A stretch of DNA of 41,384 nucleotides from Rhodothermales bacterium (GCA_022822185.1 JAJECE010000015.1:1-41384), one strand, 5' to 3'. Numbered from the stretch's first letter, positions 18,925 through 28,867 are shown. Translations and numbers: made by a program. The notes: generated by a model not told the origin, from the letters alone.

Positions 18925-19491
18925 ATGACAGATACACTGATCCTCACACCGCAGCAGATCATCCGAAAAAAAGCTGCGGGCGAACCGATTCAGCCGGATG
19001 ATAGCGAGATGATTCAATCGCACACGATTGTGGTCCTCGTAGAGAATTCCATTGGCGCGTTCATCCGTGTCATCAATATGTTTTCAGCCCGCGGCTTTAA
19101 TATTGACAGTGTCACGGTTGGGGTCACCGAAGATCCCACGGTCAGCCGGATGAATATTGTGACCACAGGCAATAGCCGTATCATTTCACAGGTGCTGCGG
19201 CAACTTAGCCGTCTGGTGGATACCATTGAGGTTATCGACCTGACGGACACGGATTATGTGGAACGGGAGTTATGTCTGCTCAAGGTTTGCTATAATCGGG
19301 ATTCCCGCTCCGAGATCCTTGATGTCAACGAGATCTTTCGCGGAAAAGTAGTCGACATCACGTCTAGAACCATGACATTTGAACTTCGTGGGCCGTCCAA
19401 GAAGATTGAGGCCTTCATTGATATGATGGCCTCCCACAAGATCCTTGAAGTAGCCCGGAGCGGCCGGGTTGCAATGCAGCGGGATTCTTAA
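18925..19491 (+). CDS. ilvN: Acetolactate synthase, small regulatory subunit
   Basis: A 188-residue regulatory subunit. An ACT domain starts at about residue 33 (HTIVVLVENSIGAFIRVINM, FSARGFNIDSVTVG) and a C-terminal ALS_ss_C domain follows (ELCLLKV, SRTMTFELRGPSKKIEAFI). In the family the ACT domain binds valine and mediates feedback inhibition of IlvB. The N-terminal about 30 residues (LTPQQIIRKKAAGEPI) are an extension of the usual 160-residue form. It lies between ilvB and ilvC, 25 bases before the latter. Confidence 0.94.
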   Translation: MTDTLILTPQQIIRKKAAGEPIQPDDSEMIQSHTIVVLVENSIGAFIRVINMFSARGFNIDSVTVGVTEDPTVSRMNIVTTGNSRIISQVLRQLSRLVDTIEVIDLTDTDYVERELCLLKVCYNRDSRSEILDVNEIFRGKVVDITSRTMTFELRGPSKKIEAFIDMMASHKILEVARSGRVAMQRDS

Positions 19492-19516
19492 CTTGAATAC
19501 AGAATAAAAACAACAC

Positions 19517-20533
19517 ATGAAGGTACATTACAATGCGGACCCTGCTATCATCAGAGGGCGCAAGGTTGCAATTATTGGGTATGGAAGCCAGGGGCATGCC
19601 CATGCGCTGAATTTGCAGGACAGTGGGGCAACGGTTACCGTTGGTTTGCGGGTTGGATCACAGTCTATCGAAAAGGCACATGCAAAAGGACTCACTGTAA
19701 TGAGTATTACAGACGCTTCCGCATGGGGGGATGTGGTCATGATCCTGATCCCGGATCAGGATCAGAAACATGTATACGAGGCAGAGATTGCCCAGCACGT
19801 TACACCGGGAAAAGCGTTGGCATTTGGTCACGGATTTAACGTTCACTATGGACAGATTCAGGCCCCGGAAGGGGTAGATGTGTTTATGGTCGCACCGAAA
19901 GGGCCGGGACATCTGGTCCGTCGTACGTTTGAGGAAGGAAAAGGCACGCCTTGCCTTGTCGCAGTTGCACAGGACGCTTCTGGCAGCGCAATGGATCTGG
20001 CCCTCAGCTATGCCGATGCAATCGGGGGTACGCGGGCAGGCGTGATTGAGACCAACTTTAAGGATGAAACCGAAACCGATCTGTTCGGAGAGCAGGCGGT
20101 ACTCTGTGGGGGATCGCAATCCCTCATTCAGGCGGGGTTTGAAACATTGGTGGAGGCCGGATATCCGGAAGAACTTGCCTACTTTGAGGTCCTTCATGAA
20201 CTCAAACTCATTGTAGATCTCTACTATGAAGGCGGACTTGCGTATATGAATTACTCGATCAGTGATACGGCCGAGTACGGGAATTATTCACGAGGCCCCC
20301 GGGTGATCGGCCCGCAGGTGAAAGAGGAAATGAAGCGGATCCTTGCAGAGATCCAGTCGGGACAGTTCGCACAGGAATGGATTGCCGAGTGCGAAGACGG
20401 GCAGCCAACGTTTCAGGCCTATCGGGACAAAACCTCGGCCCATCCCGTCGAAGAAGTCGGACAGCGCCTGCGGAAGATGATGGCCTGGCTCAGAAAGAAT
20501 GAGCAGAGTACTGGAACGGATGAGGCCGCATAG
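19517..20533 (+). CDS. ilvC: Ketol-acid reductoisomerase (NADP+), class I
   Basis: Isomerises and reduces acetolactate to 2,3-dihydroxy-isovalerate (and the ethyl analogue for isoleucine). It has 338 residues, the short class I length. The Rossmann motif GYGSQG is at 21-26, and Arg45/Ser48/Ser50 in the loop GLRVGSQS fit NADPH preference. The Mg-binding [12 protein letters not shown] and the downstream [13 protein letters not shown] helix are intact. leuB begins on the base after the TAG stop, so the two are tightly linked. Confidence 0.97.
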   Translation: MKVHYNADPAIIRGRKVAIIGYGSQGHAHALNLQDSGATVTVGLRVGSQSIEKAHAKGLTVMSITDASAWGDVVMILIPDQDQKHVYEAEIAQHVTPGKALAFGHGFNVHYGQIQAPEGVDVFMVAPKGPGHLVRRTFEEGKGTPCLVAVAQDASGSAMDLALSYADAIGGTRAGVIETNFKDETETDLFGEQAVLCGGSQSLIQAGFETLVEAGYPEELAYFEVLHELKLIVDLYYEGGLAYMNYSISDTAEYGNYSRGPRVIGPQVKEEMKRILAEIQSGQFAQEWIAECEDGQPTFQAYRDKTSAHPVEEVGQRLRKMMAWLRKNEQSTGTDEAA

Positions 20534-21604
20534 ATGTCTGCGTACCAGATTGCGGTATTGCCTGGAGACGGGATCGGACCGGAAGTGACCCGGGAAGCTG
20601 AACGTGCTATATTGGCGGCGGCGGCGGCGTTTAACTTTGAAGTGAGTCTGGAGCATTGGCCCATCGGTGGCACGGCTCTGGACGAGTTCGACACGCCCTT
20701 CCCTGATGCGACGCAGGATGCGTGTCTGGCGGCCGATGCCGTTTTTCTAGGGGCGATCGGCGGCCCAAAATGGGATCATGAGACAGGGGCGCGGAGATGT
20801 GAGGCCGCCCTGCTGTCCCTGCGGAAAATTCTGGGAGGCTACGCGAACCTGCGACCGGTGATCGTGCAGGAAAGCCTGGTTGAAAGTTCTCCCCTGCGAG
20901 CCGAGCGTGTGGCCGGGACGGATCTCTTGATTGTACGTGAACTCACGGGCGGGATTTACTTTGGTCAGCCCCGAAGTAGTTCAACCGAGCGTGCATCGAA
21001 TGCGATGGTCTATGATCGGGATGAGATTGAACGAATTGCACGGACCGCATTCAACCTCGCAAGAAAACGCAAAGGACATCTTACTTCCGTAGATAAAGCA
21101 AATGTCCTTGAAGTTTCACAATTATGGCGGTGTGTGGTGACCGAACTCCATACATCGGAATTTCCAGATGTGGAGTTGGAGCACCTGTATATAGATAATG
21201 CCGCCATCCAGTTAATCCTGCGACCTTCCCGGTTTGATGTAATTGTAACCGGTAATCTGTTCGGAGACATTCTGAGTGATTTGGCGGGTACACTTCCTGG
21301 ATCGCTTGGGATTCTGCCATCGGCAAGCGTCGGAGGCCGGGTCGGATTATTTGAACCGGTTCACGGAAGTGCACCGGATATAGCGGGGAAGGGATATGCT
21401 AACCCTGCGGGGGCACTTCTTAGCGCGGTAATGATGTTGCAGGCCCTGGGAGAAGACGAGGCAGGTGCACACATACAGCATGGAGTCGTAAAAACGCTGG
21501 AAGACGGAATCCTTACCCGTGATCTGGGCGGGACGGCTTCAACGGGAGAATTTGGGAATGCTGTACTAGACCATGCATTCTCCAGTACTCCAGTTACTGT
21601 ATAA
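20534..21604 (+). CDS. leuB: 3-isopropylmalate dehydrogenase
   Basis: NAD-dependent oxidative decarboxylase of the leucine pathway, 356 residues. Motifs: LPGDGIGPEVTREAERA at the N-terminus, LLIVRELTGGIYFG, the catalytic Lys region (TSVDKANVL), TGNLFGDILSDLAG for metal/substrate, and the nucleotide-binding VHGSAPDIAGKGYANP. With CimA at the end of this operon it should also oxidise 3-methylmalate to 2-oxobutyrate, as known in citramalate-pathway organisms. Zero spacing from ilvC; 25 bases to leuA. Confidence 0.96.
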   Translation: MSAYQIAVLPGDGIGPEVTREAERAILAAAAAFNFEVSLEHWPIGGTALDEFDTPFPDATQDACLAADAVFLGAIGGPKWDHETGARRCEAALLSLRKILGGYANLRPVIVQESLVESSPLRAERVAGTDLLIVRELTGGIYFGQPRSSSTERASNAMVYDRDEIERIARTAFNLARKRKGHLTSVDKANVLEVSQLWRCVVTELHTSEFPDVELEHLYIDNAAIQLILRPSRFDVIVTGNLFGDILSDLAGTLPGSLGILPSASVGGRVGLFEPVHGSAPDIAGKGYANPAGALLSAVMMLQALGEDEAGAHIQHGVVKTLEDGILTRDLGGTASTGEFGNAVLDHAFSSTPVTV

Positions 21605-21629
21605 TTGAAGGCCACAAAAGTGATCTTAG

Positions 21630-23240
21630 ATGTCTGACGACAAGGTATTAATATTTGAGACAACGCTGCGCGATGGGGAGCAGGCACCCGGTGCATCCAT
21701 GAATATCGCAGAAAAGATCCGTATTGCGCACCAACTCGCCGAGTTGAAGGTGGATATCATTGAAGCCGGGTTCCCAATTTCTTCGCCTGCTCAGTTTGAG
21801 GCCGTCCAACAGATCGCCCAGGAGGTGGATGGACCTGTGGTGGCTGCCCTAGCCCGAACGATTGAGGCAGATATTGATGCTGCGGGCGAAGCATTGCGGA
21901 CCGGCGATAAGACCCGGATCCATACCTTTGTTGGAACCAGCGATATACATCTGTCGGCAAAATTCGGGGCGGACCGCTATGGAAAAACCCTGGAAGATAA
22001 ACGGGACTCGGTCTTGAAAATGGTAGATCGGGCAGTGCGCCAGGCGCGTGCCATTACCGAGGATGTAGAGTTCAGTGCAGAGGATGCAGGACGTACCAGT
22101 GTGGATTTTCTGGTCAAAGTCATCAACGTTGCAATTGCGGCGGGCGCAACCACCATCAATATTCCAGATACAACCGGCTACTGTGTTCCCAGAGAATATG
22201 CGGCGCTCTTCAAGACTGTACAAGAGCGGTGCACAGATATAAATCAGGTAATTCTTTCGGTTCACTGCCATGATGACCTGGGATTAGCGGTTGCAAATTC
22301 TTTGGCGGGCGTATTGGCAGGGGCACGCCAGATTGAGTGTACGATTAATGGTATTGGTGAACGAGCCGGAAATGCATCGCTGGAGGAAGTGGTGATGGCC
22401 CTGCATGTGCGTGAGCATCTTTTTGGTACAAAGACAGGGATTGAAACCCGGCTCCTTACCTCCACAAGTAAGATGGTCTCTGCGGCTACCGGGTTTCCTG
22501 TCCCCCCGAACAAGGCGGTTGTCGGCGCGAATGCGTTCAGCCATGAGGCAGGTATCCATCAGCACGGGATACTCAAAAGTCGTGAAACCTACGAAATCAT
22601 GAAGGCCGAGGATGTCGGTCAGGATACAGAAGCGATCCGCCTGGGACGGCACTCCGGGCGGCACGGATTATTCAGCCGCCTGGAAAAGCTGGGCATCTTT
22701 GTAGGCTCCGAGAGAAAGGAAGATGTCTATAAGGAGTTCGTCACGCTTGCGGATCGCAAAAAAGAAATCTTTGATGAGGACCTGGTGCTGCTGGCACAGG
22801 GACAGAGCGGAGACGGATCGGTAGTCCATTACCGTCTGGATCATTTATCGTTAAATTGCGGGACGGGCAGAGTTCCCCGTGCAGAAGTCCTTCTCTATCA
22901 TAGTTCCTCGGATACCTCCTGCCGCAAGGCGGCCGAAGGGGACGGCCCGGTGGCAGCAATCTATAAGGCGATTGATATGGCTGCCGGAAGCCATCATGGT
23001 TTAGTATCTTATGGGATCCGGTCGGTTGGAGAAGGGAAAGATGCTATGGGGGAGGTGACGGTTCTGATCAGCGAAAACGGGACGCTCTTCCGGGGGATTG
23101 CACGACATACGGATGTTCTGCAGGCCTCCGCGAATGCCTATGTTCAGGCATTAAATCAACTGGAGGCATTTCGGGCAAGTAGCGGGGAAGAGTTTGCTTC
23201 TGACGGAATCATGCAATCATTCGGCAGTGAAGGAGGATAA
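21630..23240 (+). CDS. leuA: 2-isopropylmalate synthase
   Basis: Condenses acetyl-CoA and 3-methyl-2-oxobutanoate, the committed step of leucine synthesis. It has 536 residues: an HMGL-like TIM barrel beginning FETTLRDGEQAPGASM, the metal-binding VHCHDDLGLAVANS, GERAGNASLEEVVM, then the LeuA dimer/allosteric domain from about residue 390 (HYRLDHLSLNCGTG...VTVLISENG). The presence of the allosteric domain implies leucine feedback inhibition. Its last codons carry the Shine-Dalgarno of leuC, and only 5 bases separate the two genes. Confidence 0.95.
   Translation: MSDDKVLIFETTLRDGEQAPGASMNIAEKIRIAHQLAELKVDIIEAGFPISSPAQFEAVQQIAQEVDGPVVAALARTIEADIDAAGEALRTGDKTRIHTFVGTSDIHLSAKFGADRYGKTLEDKRDSVLKMVDRAVRQARAITEDVEFSAEDAGRTSVDFLVKVINVAIAAGATTINIPDTTGYCVPREYAALFKTVQERCTDINQVILSVHCHDDLGLAVANSLAGVLAGARQIECTINGIGERAGNASLEEVVMALHVREHLFGTKTGIETRLLTSTSKMVSAATGFPVPPNKAVVGANAFSHEAGIHQHGILKSRETYEIMKAEDVGQDTEAIRLGRHSGRHGLFSRLEKLGIFVGSERKEDVYKEFVTLADRKKEIFDEDLVLLAQGQSGDGSVVHYRLDHLSLNCGTGRVPRAEVLLYHSSSDTSCRKAAEGDGPVAAIYKAIDMAAGSHHGLVSYGIRSVGEGKDAMGEVTVLISENGTLFRGIARHTDVLQASANAYVQALNQLEAFRASSGEEFASDGIMQSFGSEGG
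23230..23236 (+). promoter_or_regulatory. Shine-Dalgarno of leuC inside the end of leuA
   Basis: AAGGAGG lies nine bases before the leuC ATG at 23246 and is embedded in the last codons of leuA. This supports the leuC start and implies that leuC translation is tied to completion of leuA. Most other genes in the operon lack a comparable signal. Confidence 0.75.
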
Positions 23241-23245
23241 ATCTC

Positions 23246-24538
23246 ATGACAATTACAGAAAAGGTTATTGCCCGCCATTGCGGGCGACAAAGGGTTTCAC
23301 CCGGCGAGAGCGTCTGGGTGGATGTAGACATTCTGATGACGCACGATGTGTGTGGTCCGCCGACCATTGACATCTTCAAACGCGAATTCGGGGAAGATGC
23401 AAAGGTGTGGGATCCAGAAAAACTGGTCATTCTCCCGGATCACTACATCTTCACGCAAAATCATCATGCGAACCGGAATGTACGCCTGTTGCGGGCCTTC
23501 GCCGAGGAGCATAATTTGCCTCATTACTACGATGTAGGTTCTCCCCGGTACAAAGGAGTCTGTCATATGGCACTGGCCGAGGAAGGATTTAACCGGCCCG
23601 GCTCCCTGTTGATAGGCACCGACAGTCATACCTGCACCTCTGGTGCCTTTGGTATGTTCTCCACCGGGGTCGGCAATACCGATGCAGCACTCATTATGGG
23701 AACGGGAAAGATCTGGCTTCGCGTCCCGGAAACGATGCGATTTGTTTTTGAGGGAACCTTGCCTCCCTATCTGATGGCAAAGGATTTGATTTTAGCGGTG
23801 ATCGGGGATATTGGTTGCGATGGGGCGACGTATCGTGCAATGGAGTTTGATGGGGAATCTGTCTATGCTCTCTCGATGCAGGAGCGTATGACACTGACCA
23901 ACATGGCCATTGAAGCAGGGGGCAAGAATGGAATCATTGCACCGGACGAAACGACAATAGAGTATGTACGTGCACGGACCGATCATGAATTTGAATGCAT
24001 CTACAGTGATGAGGATGCACATTTTCATTCGGAATACCGCTATGATGTATCTACGCTGGAGCCGGTGGTTGCCAAGCCGCATCGCCCCGATAATCGTGCA
24101 AGTGTGATTGAGGTTGCAGGGACGCGTCTGGACAGGGCTTATGTTGGGAGTTGTACAGGGGGAAAGCTGGAGGATTTTCAGGCTGCTGCCGAGATTATTC
24201 AAGGGCAGGAGGTTGTGATTGACACCTATATCGTTCCTGCGACGACCGAGATCAGTGAATCCCTGCAGACCGAGACGCTAAATGGACGCACGCTCTGGGA
24301 TGTGTTTGTCAATGCAGGATGCAAGATGGGGCAGGCGAGCTGTGCCGCCTGTCTGGGAGGACCTCCAGATACATTTGGGCGGATGCAGGGAGATGAAGTG
24401 GTGATTTCTACCACGAACCGGAATTTCCCCGGCCGTATGGGTTCAAAACAGGCTTCCGTTTATCTTGCATCGCCACTGACGGTGGCCGCAAGTGCACTCA
24501 GTGGTGTCATTACGGATCCCAGAGAGGTGTTGGTATAG
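23246..24538 (+). CDS. leuC: 3-isopropylmalate dehydratase, large subunit (LeuC2/homoaconitase-type)
   Basis: [4Fe-4S] aconitase-family subunit of 430 residues, the shorter type seen in archaea and many non-proteobacteria rather than the roughly 465-residue enterobacterial form. Substrate and cluster motifs: LPDHYIFTQN, TDSHTCTSGAFG, GSCTGGKLEDF with Cys303, and ASCAACLGGP with Cys366 and Cys369 as the remaining cluster ligands. With LeuD it isomerises 2- to 3-isopropylmalate and, given CimA in the same operon, probably also citramalate to 3-methylmalate. It is followed 2 bases later by leuD. Confidence 0.94.
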   Translation: MTITEKVIARHCGRQRVSPGESVWVDVDILMTHDVCGPPTIDIFKREFGEDAKVWDPEKLVILPDHYIFTQNHHANRNVRLLRAFAEEHNLPHYYDVGSPRYKGVCHMALAEEGFNRPGSLLIGTDSHTCTSGAFGMFSTGVGNTDAALIMGTGKIWLRVPETMRFVFEGTLPPYLMAKDLILAVIGDIGCDGATYRAMEFDGESVYALSMQERMTLTNMAIEAGGKNGIIAPDETTIEYVRARTDHEFECIYSDEDAHFHSEYRYDVSTLEPVVAKPHRPDNRASVIEVAGTRLDRAYVGSCTGGKLEDFQAAAEIIQGQEVVIDTYIVPATTEISESLQTETLNGRTLWDVFVNAGCKMGQASCAACLGGPPDTFGRMQGDEVVISTTNRNFPGRMGSKQASVYLASPLTVAASALSGVITDPREVLV

Positions 24539-24540
24539 CG

Positions 24541-25107
24541 ATGGAATCCATGATTCGCGGTCTGGCTTATGTCGTGGGGGATGCGATTGATACAGACCAA
24601 ATTATCCCGGCAGAGCATCTGGTTTACAGCCTCAAGAAACCGGATGAACGGCGTATGTATGGCCGTTATGCCATGAGCGGCATTCCGGTGGAAGAACAGG
24701 GACTCCCGCAAGGTCATATCCCCTTTACAGATCCAGACAAGTATCTTAGCAGGTTTACGTTTGTGATTGGCGGAGCCAATTTTGGGTGCGGGTCCTCACG
24801 TGAGCATGCACCGTTTGCATTGACGGAAGCGGGGGCAAAAGTGGTGGTCGCACAGAGTTACGCGCGAATCTTCTATCGAAATACCGTCGACGGGGGGTTT
24901 GTGATTCCGTTTGAGTCTCATGAGAAAATCAATCATGAAATCCGCACGGGAGATCACCTGGAACTTGACACCAAGATTGGGCAGTTAACCAATCAGACGA
25001 CCGGGCAGGAGTATCTGCTGAAACCTCTAGGGGATGTCGCTGATATTCTGAACGCGGGCAATGTCTTCGAATATGCACGGAAGAATGGCCTGATTACGAC
25101 TGTTTGA
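24541..25107 (+). CDS. leuD: 3-isopropylmalate dehydratase, small subunit
   Basis: A 188-residue swivel-domain subunit that completes the LeuC active site. It shows DAIDTDQIIPAEHL, the phosphate/carboxylate-binding loop FGCGSSREHAP (Cys83-Arg87) and YARIFYRNTVDGGFVIP. The start is ATG at 24541, two bases after leuC. The TGA stop shares its A with the cimA ATG (TGATG). Confidence 0.95.
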   Translation: MESMIRGLAYVVGDAIDTDQIIPAEHLVYSLKKPDERRMYGRYAMSGIPVEEQGLPQGHIPFTDPDKYLSRFTFVIGGANFGCGSSREHAPFALTEAGAKVVVAQSYARIFYRNTVDGGFVIPFESHEKINHEIRTGDHLELDTKIGQLTNQTTGQEYLLKPLGDVADILNAGNVFEYARKNGLITTV

Positions 25108-26717
25108 TGGAACGGATTGAATTATTTGACACCACACTCCGTGACGGCACCCAGGGGGAGCATGTGACCCTGTCCGTAAATGACAAGATCCGCATTGCAC
25201 ACCGGCTTGATGCGTTTGGAATTCATGTGATTGAAGGGGGATGGCCCGGATCAAATCCGAAAGATCAGGAATTTTTTGAGCGTGCGATTGAGGAAAGCTG
25301 GCAACAGGCGGACATCTGTGCATTCGGGTCGACCCGCCGGGCGCAGAACCTGCCAGAGGAAGATCCAAACTTGCTTGCACTTGTTCAGGCCGAAACCAAT
25401 ACCGTTTCCATATTTGGAAAAAGCTGGATCCTGCATGTAGAGCGGGCGCTCAAGGTGACGAAGGAGGAAAATCTGAATATGATTGCAGAGTCCGTTAAAT
25501 GGCTGGCATCGAATGAGCGCCGTGTCATCTATGATGCAGAGCATTTCTTTGACGGATACAAGGATGATGACGGATACGCATTCGCGACCCTGCAGGCGGC
25601 GGCCGAAGCAGGTGCGGATGTACTGGTTCTGTGTGACACGAACGGCGGAAGCATGCCGGCAGAGATCGGACGGATTACCGAGCGTGTATGTGCTTTGATG
25701 GATCAGCATGTCATTGGGATTCATGCCCATAATGACAGCGGTGTTGCAACGGCGAACAGCATTGCAGCGGTAGATGCAGGAGCCCGTCACGTGCAGGGGA
25801 CCGTCAATGGGATTGGAGAGCGTACGGGGAATGCAGACTTATGTACGGTGGTTGCGTGTCTTCAGCACAAAATGGGGTATCAGTGCGTATCGGAAAAGCA
25901 GTTAACAACGCTTGCGGACTTGAGCCAGTTCGTTTACGAGATCTGTAACATGCTGCCCATTGATCGGGCTCCATTTGTGGGCCGAAGTGCATTTGCGCAT
26001 AAGGGCGGTATTCATGTATCGGCGGTTATGAAGGAACCGGCTGCATACGAGCATATGGTGCCTGATGTGGTGGGCAATAAGCGGCGGGTCCTGGTTTCCG
26101 ACTTGTCCGGGCAGTCCAATGTACGCTACAAGGCAAAGGAGTTGGGAATTCCCCTCAACGAAAGTAATCAGGCACGTCAGGCCGTCCAGCGCATTAAGGA
26201 ACTGGAGCACCTTGGGTATGAGTTTCAGGGGGCAGAGGCCTCGTTTGAGTTACTTCTCCGAACCATTCAGGGAGAGGATACGGAGATGTTCCGTCTGGAT
26301 CGGTTGCGGGTCTACAGCGAACAGGACCGGGATGGATCCGAGTGGTCAGAGGCCACGGTCGCTGTCTTTGTCGGCGAACATCGTGAACTTGCGGTGAGTG
26401 AGGGAGTGGGTCCTGTAGATGCATTGTCAGGTGCACTGAACCGGGCACTCTGCCGCTTTTATCCCCGTCTGGAGGCCCTGCGCCTTGCGGATTATAAAGT
26501 ACGTGTCCTTACGCCGGAGGAGGCCACGGCGGCTTCGGTGCGTGTATTGATTGAACATCACGATACGAACGGAGAAGATATTTGGCACACCGTGGGTGTG
26601 TCTCCGAATATTCTGGATGCCAGCTGGCAGGCATTGACGGACGGCGTGCGCTATTATCTTTTGCGTACCAAACCTGCTGTGCAGACGAAGGAGACCGAAG
26701 CCGTCGGTGCATTGTAA
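25107..26717 (+). CDS. cimA: (R)-citramalate synthase
   Basis: Makes citramalate from pyruvate and acetyl-CoA, the entry to threonine-independent isoleucine synthesis. It has 536 residues from the ATG at 25107 (a TTG one codon earlier is inside the leuD stop region and is rejected). The N-terminus LFDTTLRDGTQGEHVTLS, VIEGGWPGSNPKD, IFGKSWILHVERAL and HAHNDSGVATANS mark the CimA branch of the LeuA family (TIGR00977 type), distinct from the leuA upstream. The C-terminal allosteric domain is present, so isoleucine feedback is likely. Being translationally coupled to leuD supports dual use of LeuBCD. Homocitrate synthase is the main alternative but fits the motifs less well. Confidence 0.9.
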   Translation: MERIELFDTTLRDGTQGEHVTLSVNDKIRIAHRLDAFGIHVIEGGWPGSNPKDQEFFERAIEESWQQADICAFGSTRRAQNLPEEDPNLLALVQAETNTVSIFGKSWILHVERALKVTKEENLNMIAESVKWLASNERRVIYDAEHFFDGYKDDDGYAFATLQAAAEAGADVLVLCDTNGGSMPAEIGRITERVCALMDQHVIGIHAHNDSGVATANSIAAVDAGARHVQGTVNGIGERTGNADLCTVVACLQHKMGYQCVSEKQLTTLADLSQFVYEICNMLPIDRAPFVGRSAFAHKGGIHVSAVMKEPAAYEHMVPDVVGNKRRVLVSDLSGQSNVRYKAKELGIPLNESNQARQAVQRIKELEHLGYEFQGAEASFELLLRTIQGEDTEMFRLDRLRVYSEQDRDGSEWSEATVAVFVGEHRELAVSEGVGPVDALSGALNRALCRFYPRLEALRLADYKVRVLTPEEATAASVRVLIEHHDTNGEDIWHTVGVSPNILDASWQALTDGVRYYLLRTKPAVQTKETEAVGAL

Positions 26718-26897
26718 TTGCAGTCATTTCTGTTATCTGGATACTGCCTTGGGCTTAATCTCGAAGTTTATGCGTCCAGGGGACTGTGACGACCATTGGA
26801 TAGAAGGCCTGTTTTGGTCGGTGTCGCTAGACCACCTTTATACACTGGATTATTAGTTTTGCAAGAACCTCCTCTATAAGCAACTGTTCCATCCCCT

Positions 26898-28574
26898 ATG
26901 CGACGTTTCATATTCGTCCATCAACTTGCGTGCATGCTCTTAGGCACAACACTGCTGACATTTGCAGCGCTGGCGCAGGAAACCATTACTGTCACCCGGA
27001 ACGGTGTCGTGAAAACCGGCAGCCTGGGTACATGGGTTGAGCAGGATGGGCACATTGCAATTATAGCAGGTGCATCCGATGAAGCGGGGCTGTTCGCTGA
27101 TCGTGACCTTGCTACGGGGGATTTCCGAATAACGGCACAACTCAGACTTTCCGAACTAAATGCCACCGGCGCAGCATTCCAGCTGGGGGAAAGTTATCTC
27201 GGTTTCGATGGCCCCAATCAACAGTTGTATCTGTCTGGTGCTTTAGCAGGTCGGCATCATGTAGTTCTTGGCGATGCCCGTCCCCATCTTGAACCTGGAG
27301 AATGGTTTACTTTTGAAACTGCCCGAACAAATGGTACGATCCGGTTTCTGATCAATGATCAGTTCGTTCATTCCGTGGACAGTTTTGCAGGTATCGGACG
27401 TATTGGTTTCACATTTTCACTGCTTGGCCGTGTAGCGCCTCCCGCGAATGGTATACTCCATGTTCGGGAATTTGTCGGTACAGGCATTTTCCACTCAAGT
27501 GGTACCGTCAAGCCCGGCGGATTCAGTATCCCGCTCATTGACCTTGCCGAAGAAACTCACCGGCAAGTATTAGTGGATCGAGAGCCAAACCAGTACCTTG
27601 GTCATCCAACCACTGTGCTGCTGCATGATCAGCGTACCATCATTACCGTATATCCAAAGGGGCACGGGCGCGGTGCGGTGGTGATGAAGAAAAGTCACGA
27701 CGGCGGGCTTACCTGGAGTGATCGTCTCCCCGTGCCGGACAACTGGTCAACCTCGCAGGAGGTCCCGACACTTTATCCTGTCGTCGACCGTGACGGGACA
27801 AGACGATTGATCATGTTTTCCGGGTTGTATCCTATCCGCATGGCTGTTTCCGAGGACGAGGGAAACACATGGAGTTCACTGGAGCCCATTGGGGATTTTG
27901 GTGGAATCGTGGCTATGGGGGATGTAATCCGATTGCGTGATGGCCGCTATATGGCATTCTTTCACGATGACGGCAGATTTATTAATGGGCGAGAGGAAGA
28001 GCGTGGACAAATTTATGTGTATAAAACCGTATCGTCTGATGGCGGACTAACCTGGAGTCAGCCGGAAGTTGTCGTAACGCATCCCGTGGCGGATCTGTGC
28101 GAACCAGGTGTTATTCGATCTCCTGACGGCCAACAGCTTGCCATGTTATTAAGAGAGAATAGCCGTCAGTTCAACAGTTTCGTAACGTTCTCGGATGATG
28201 AGGGGGGTACATGGAGTACACCGAAGGAAGTCACAGGGGCGCTCACCGGTGACAGACATCAGGCCGTTTACGGTCCGGATGGGCGATTATTTATTTCTTT
28301 TCGTGACCGTACCCATGTTTCATCTACATGGGGCGACTGGGTCGGATGGATTGGCACGTATGAGGATATTGTGCATGGTCGTGAAGGGCAGTATCGTGTA
28401 CGACTGATGGACAATCAGGAGGAGGCCGATACGGCCTATCCGGGAGTTGAGATACTTCCCGACGGGACTGTAGTCACTACGACGTATGGTCACTGGACAA
28501 AAGACGAGTCCCCTTACATTATGAGCGTTCGCTTTACATTTGAAGAACTTGATAACAAGGTGGCCGAGAACTAA
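26898..28574 (+). CDS. Secreted BNR/Asp-box sialidase-like protein with N-terminal jelly-roll domain
   Basis: A 558-residue exported protein: signal peptide to about residue 26 (LLTFAALAQ), a DUF1080/LamG-like beta-sandwich (about 28-195), then a six-bladed propeller with four clear Asp boxes, SHDGGLTW 266-273, SEDEGNTW 318-325, SSDGGLTW 379-386 and SDDEGGTW 432-439. Asp boxes are structural; I do not see a FRIP motif and cannot confirm the sialidase arginine triad, so the substrate may be another sugar. It has no T9SS domain. A small gene begins 2 bases after its stop, and both are partly duplicated 1.65 kb downstream. The 180 bases before it contain no recognisable gene. Confidence 0.82.
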   Translation: MRRFIFVHQLACMLLGTTLLTFAALAQETITVTRNGVVKTGSLGTWVEQDGHIAIIAGASDEAGLFADRDLATGDFRITAQLRLSELNATGAAFQLGESYLGFDGPNQQLYLSGALAGRHHVVLGDARPHLEPGEWFTFETARTNGTIRFLINDQFVHSVDSFAGIGRIGFTFSLLGRVAPPANGILHVREFVGTGIFHSSGTVKPGGFSIPLIDLAEETHRQVLVDREPNQYLGHPTTVLLHDQRTIITVYPKGHGRGAVVMKKSHDGGLTWSDRLPVPDNWSTSQEVPTLYPVVDRDGTRRLIMFSGLYPIRMAVSEDEGNTWSSLEPIGDFGGIVAMGDVIRLRDGRYMAFFHDDGRFINGREEERGQIYVYKTVSSDGGLTWSQPEVVVTHPVADLCEPGVIRSPDGQQLAMLLRENSRQFNSFVTFSDDEGGTWSTPKEVTGALTGDRHQAVYGPDGRLFISFRDRTHVSSTWGDWVGWIGTYEDIVHGREGQYRVRLMDNQEEADTAYPGVEILPDGTVVTTTYGHWTKDESPYIMSVRFTFEELDNKVAEN

Positions 28575-28769
28575 ACATGACGGCTCTCATCGAACGCATT
28601 ATGCTTCGTGGTCCCCATGGCAGTGTTATCCTGGATCAGTCGACAACTGCCCAGCTCGCAATTATTATACGAGACACGGACAATGGACAGGTAGTCGGTT
28701 TGTTTGCGGATTCACCGGCATCCCTGATTGGTATCCGTCCGGAAATTTATCCACACCAAGGATATTCAT
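28313..28769 (+). repeat. Direct repeat copy A (sialidase 3' end plus small ORF)
   Basis: This segment is repeated at 29957-30419. By eye, the small-ORF part (28577-28769) differs at about 13 positions. Copy B carries a 6-base insertion (CATGGC-type duplication) near 30025. Copy A has the intact sialidase but a broken small ORF. Confidence 0.9.
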
Positions 28770-28867
28770 TACGCCGCTCCTTGCTGCGTCCTCCAGATAC
28801 GTCTACGGCAAAGCTTTTGCTCGCCTTACCTCTTTTTTTGAACCTGGGCAGCCCCGCTTTTTCTTGA
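28577..28867 (+). pseudogene. Small unknown gene, copy A, 3' end replaced by tnpB antisense sequence
   Basis: The first 64 residues (MTALIERIMLRGPHGSVILD and onward to PHQGYS) match the 82-residue copy B at 30227. After base 28769 the homology stops, and the remaining 32 codons are simply the antisense of a tnpB fragment. The native end (DTEDVLYTVMELDPKQ in copy B) is lost. It starts 2 bases after the sialidase stop, so the two were presumably cotranslated. Confidence 0.7.

Noticed and set aside
28577-28867. Copy A of the small ORF as a functional 96-residue protein
   Set aside because: Its last 32 codons are antisense tnpB sequence and the native C-terminus is missing compared with copy B.
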